5,966 bases of DNA, taken from the NCBI GenBank assembly GCA_023415895.1, contig JAEZJA010000144.1, forward strand, positions 1-5,966, in the 5' to 3' direction. The position numbers were made by a program, and so were the translations under genes. This document shows, piece by piece, positions 5,575 through 5,966 of the stretch; within the stretch, counting starts at the first letter, position 1, and every line of letters starts with the position of its first letter. The notes under the pieces were generated by a model. It was not told the origin of the DNA. It searched no databases and worked only from the letters and a program-made list of their open reading frames with translations. This DNA comes from Bacillota bacterium (GTDB taxonomy: Bacteria; Bacillota; Clostridia; Oscillospirales; Acutalibacteraceae).

Positions 5575-5966
5575 ATGGATAGTCCCCTGGTCGTTACCTC
5601 TTCGCCGCATCTGCACGGCGGAGCGACTACCCGCAGCATTATGGCGGACGTGCTGATTGCGCTGATGCCTGCCGCCGTGGCCTCGGTCTTGATATTCGGC
5701 TGGCGTTCGGCCGCCGTGATTCTTATCTGCGTGGCATCGTGCATCGCCGCGGAATACCTGAGCTGTCTGGTTTTAAAAAAGCCGTCCTCGGTGGGCGATA
5801 TGTCCGCGGTTGTAACGGGCGTGCTGCTGGCCTTTAATTTGCCTGTAACCATCCCGCTTTGGCAGGCGGTGATCGGCTGCGCCGCGGCCATCGTGGTCGC
5901 CAAAATGATGTTCGGCGGTCTGGGTCAAAATTTCGTCAACCCCGCTCTGATTGGCCGTATCGTGAT
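5575..5966 (+). CDS. rnfD: Rnf complex subunit D (partial, cut by window end)
   Basis: The first 130 residues of RnfD, an integral membrane subunit of the Rnf complex related to NqrB of the Na+-NQR. Visible are the N-terminal SPHLHGGATTRSIMADVLIA (10-29), hydrophobic segments at about 24-42, 45-66 and 94-111, the family stretch GDMSAVVTGVLLAFNLP (74-90) and GGLGQNFVNPALIGR (114-128). The covalent FMN threonine lies further on, beyond the window, so it cannot be checked. ATG 5575 is chosen because AAGGAG (5561-5566) is 8 bases upstream; the in-frame ATG at 5569 is only 2 bases from it. The gene is 19 bases after rnfC. rnfG, E, A and B are expected next. Confidence 0.95.
   Translation, partial: MDSPLVVTSSPHLHGGATTRSIMADVLIALMPAAVASVLIFGWRSAAVILICVASCIAAEYLSCLVLKKPSSVGDMSAVVTGVLLAFNLPVTIPLWQAVIGCAAAIVVAKMMFGGLGQNFVNPALIGRIV

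Noticed and set aside
4923..5903. A 326-codon open frame on the minus strand opposite rnfC and rnfD
   Set aside because: It is antisense to two genes with clear family motifs and iron-sulfur cysteines. Its composition (Ala, Thr, His and Arg rich, with no recognisable motif) is typical of the complement of G+C-rich coding sequence.

Overview
The window looks like a piece of chromosome from an anaerobic Clostridia-type Firmicute, most likely an uncultured gut member of the Oscillospirales or a relative. This is inferred from four things: an Rnf operon beginning with rnfC and rnfD, a NusG-domain-II protein plus Gx/HepPP-synthase-component-I membrane protein pair in front of it, a short Cys/Tyr/Asp-rich protein of the DUF6472 type, and strong AGGAGG-like ribosome binding sites on most genes. 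No rRNA, tRNA, CRISPR array, transposase or phage gene was seen. The taxonomic call cannot be made firmer from this sequence alone.

The left half (about 1-2893) is read from the minus strand. In the order of transcription it holds an iron-containing alcohol dehydrogenase (2893 to 1772), a 59-residue DUF6472-like protein with two CxxC pairs (1728 to 1549), a strong stem-loop that is probably their terminator (1531 to 1479), and a uroporphyrinogen-decarboxylase/MtaA-superfamily protein (1289 to 132). The last gene has its own good ribosome binding site and a possible extended -10 promoter at 1374-1382. At the left edge a TATAAT box (121 to 116) and a short open frame starting at 39 may mark another minus-strand gene that runs off the window.

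The right half (3186-5966) is read from the plus strand as one compact unit with gaps of 19 to 41 bases: a membrane-anchored NusG_II-domain protein with three conserved-looking cysteines, a Gx family integral membrane protein, rnfC (complete) and rnfD (cut by the window end). RnfC is the soluble subunit carrying two 4Fe-4S clusters and an NADH/FMN-site-like region. RnfD is a membrane subunit. Together with the expected rnfG, E, A and B beyond the window they would form the ion-translocating ferredoxin:NAD+ oxidoreductase.

The two halves diverge from a 292-base A+T-rich control region (2894-3185), which has a consensus TATAAT on the minus strand and a plausible TTGTAT/TATTAT promoter on the plus strand. 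The Fe-ADH and the Rnf complex both act on the NAD(H) pool, so a shared redox role is possible but is not shown by the sequence. Several starts were moved from the longest open frame on the basis of ribosome binding sites: the UROD-family gene (ATG 1289), the DUF6472 gene (GTG 1728) and the Gx gene (ATG 3640). I did not find a clear new system. The least-described elements are the small CxxC protein next to the Fe-ADH, the UROD-like protein lacking a recognisable third zinc ligand, and the NusG_II/Gx pair fused into the rnf transcription unit.
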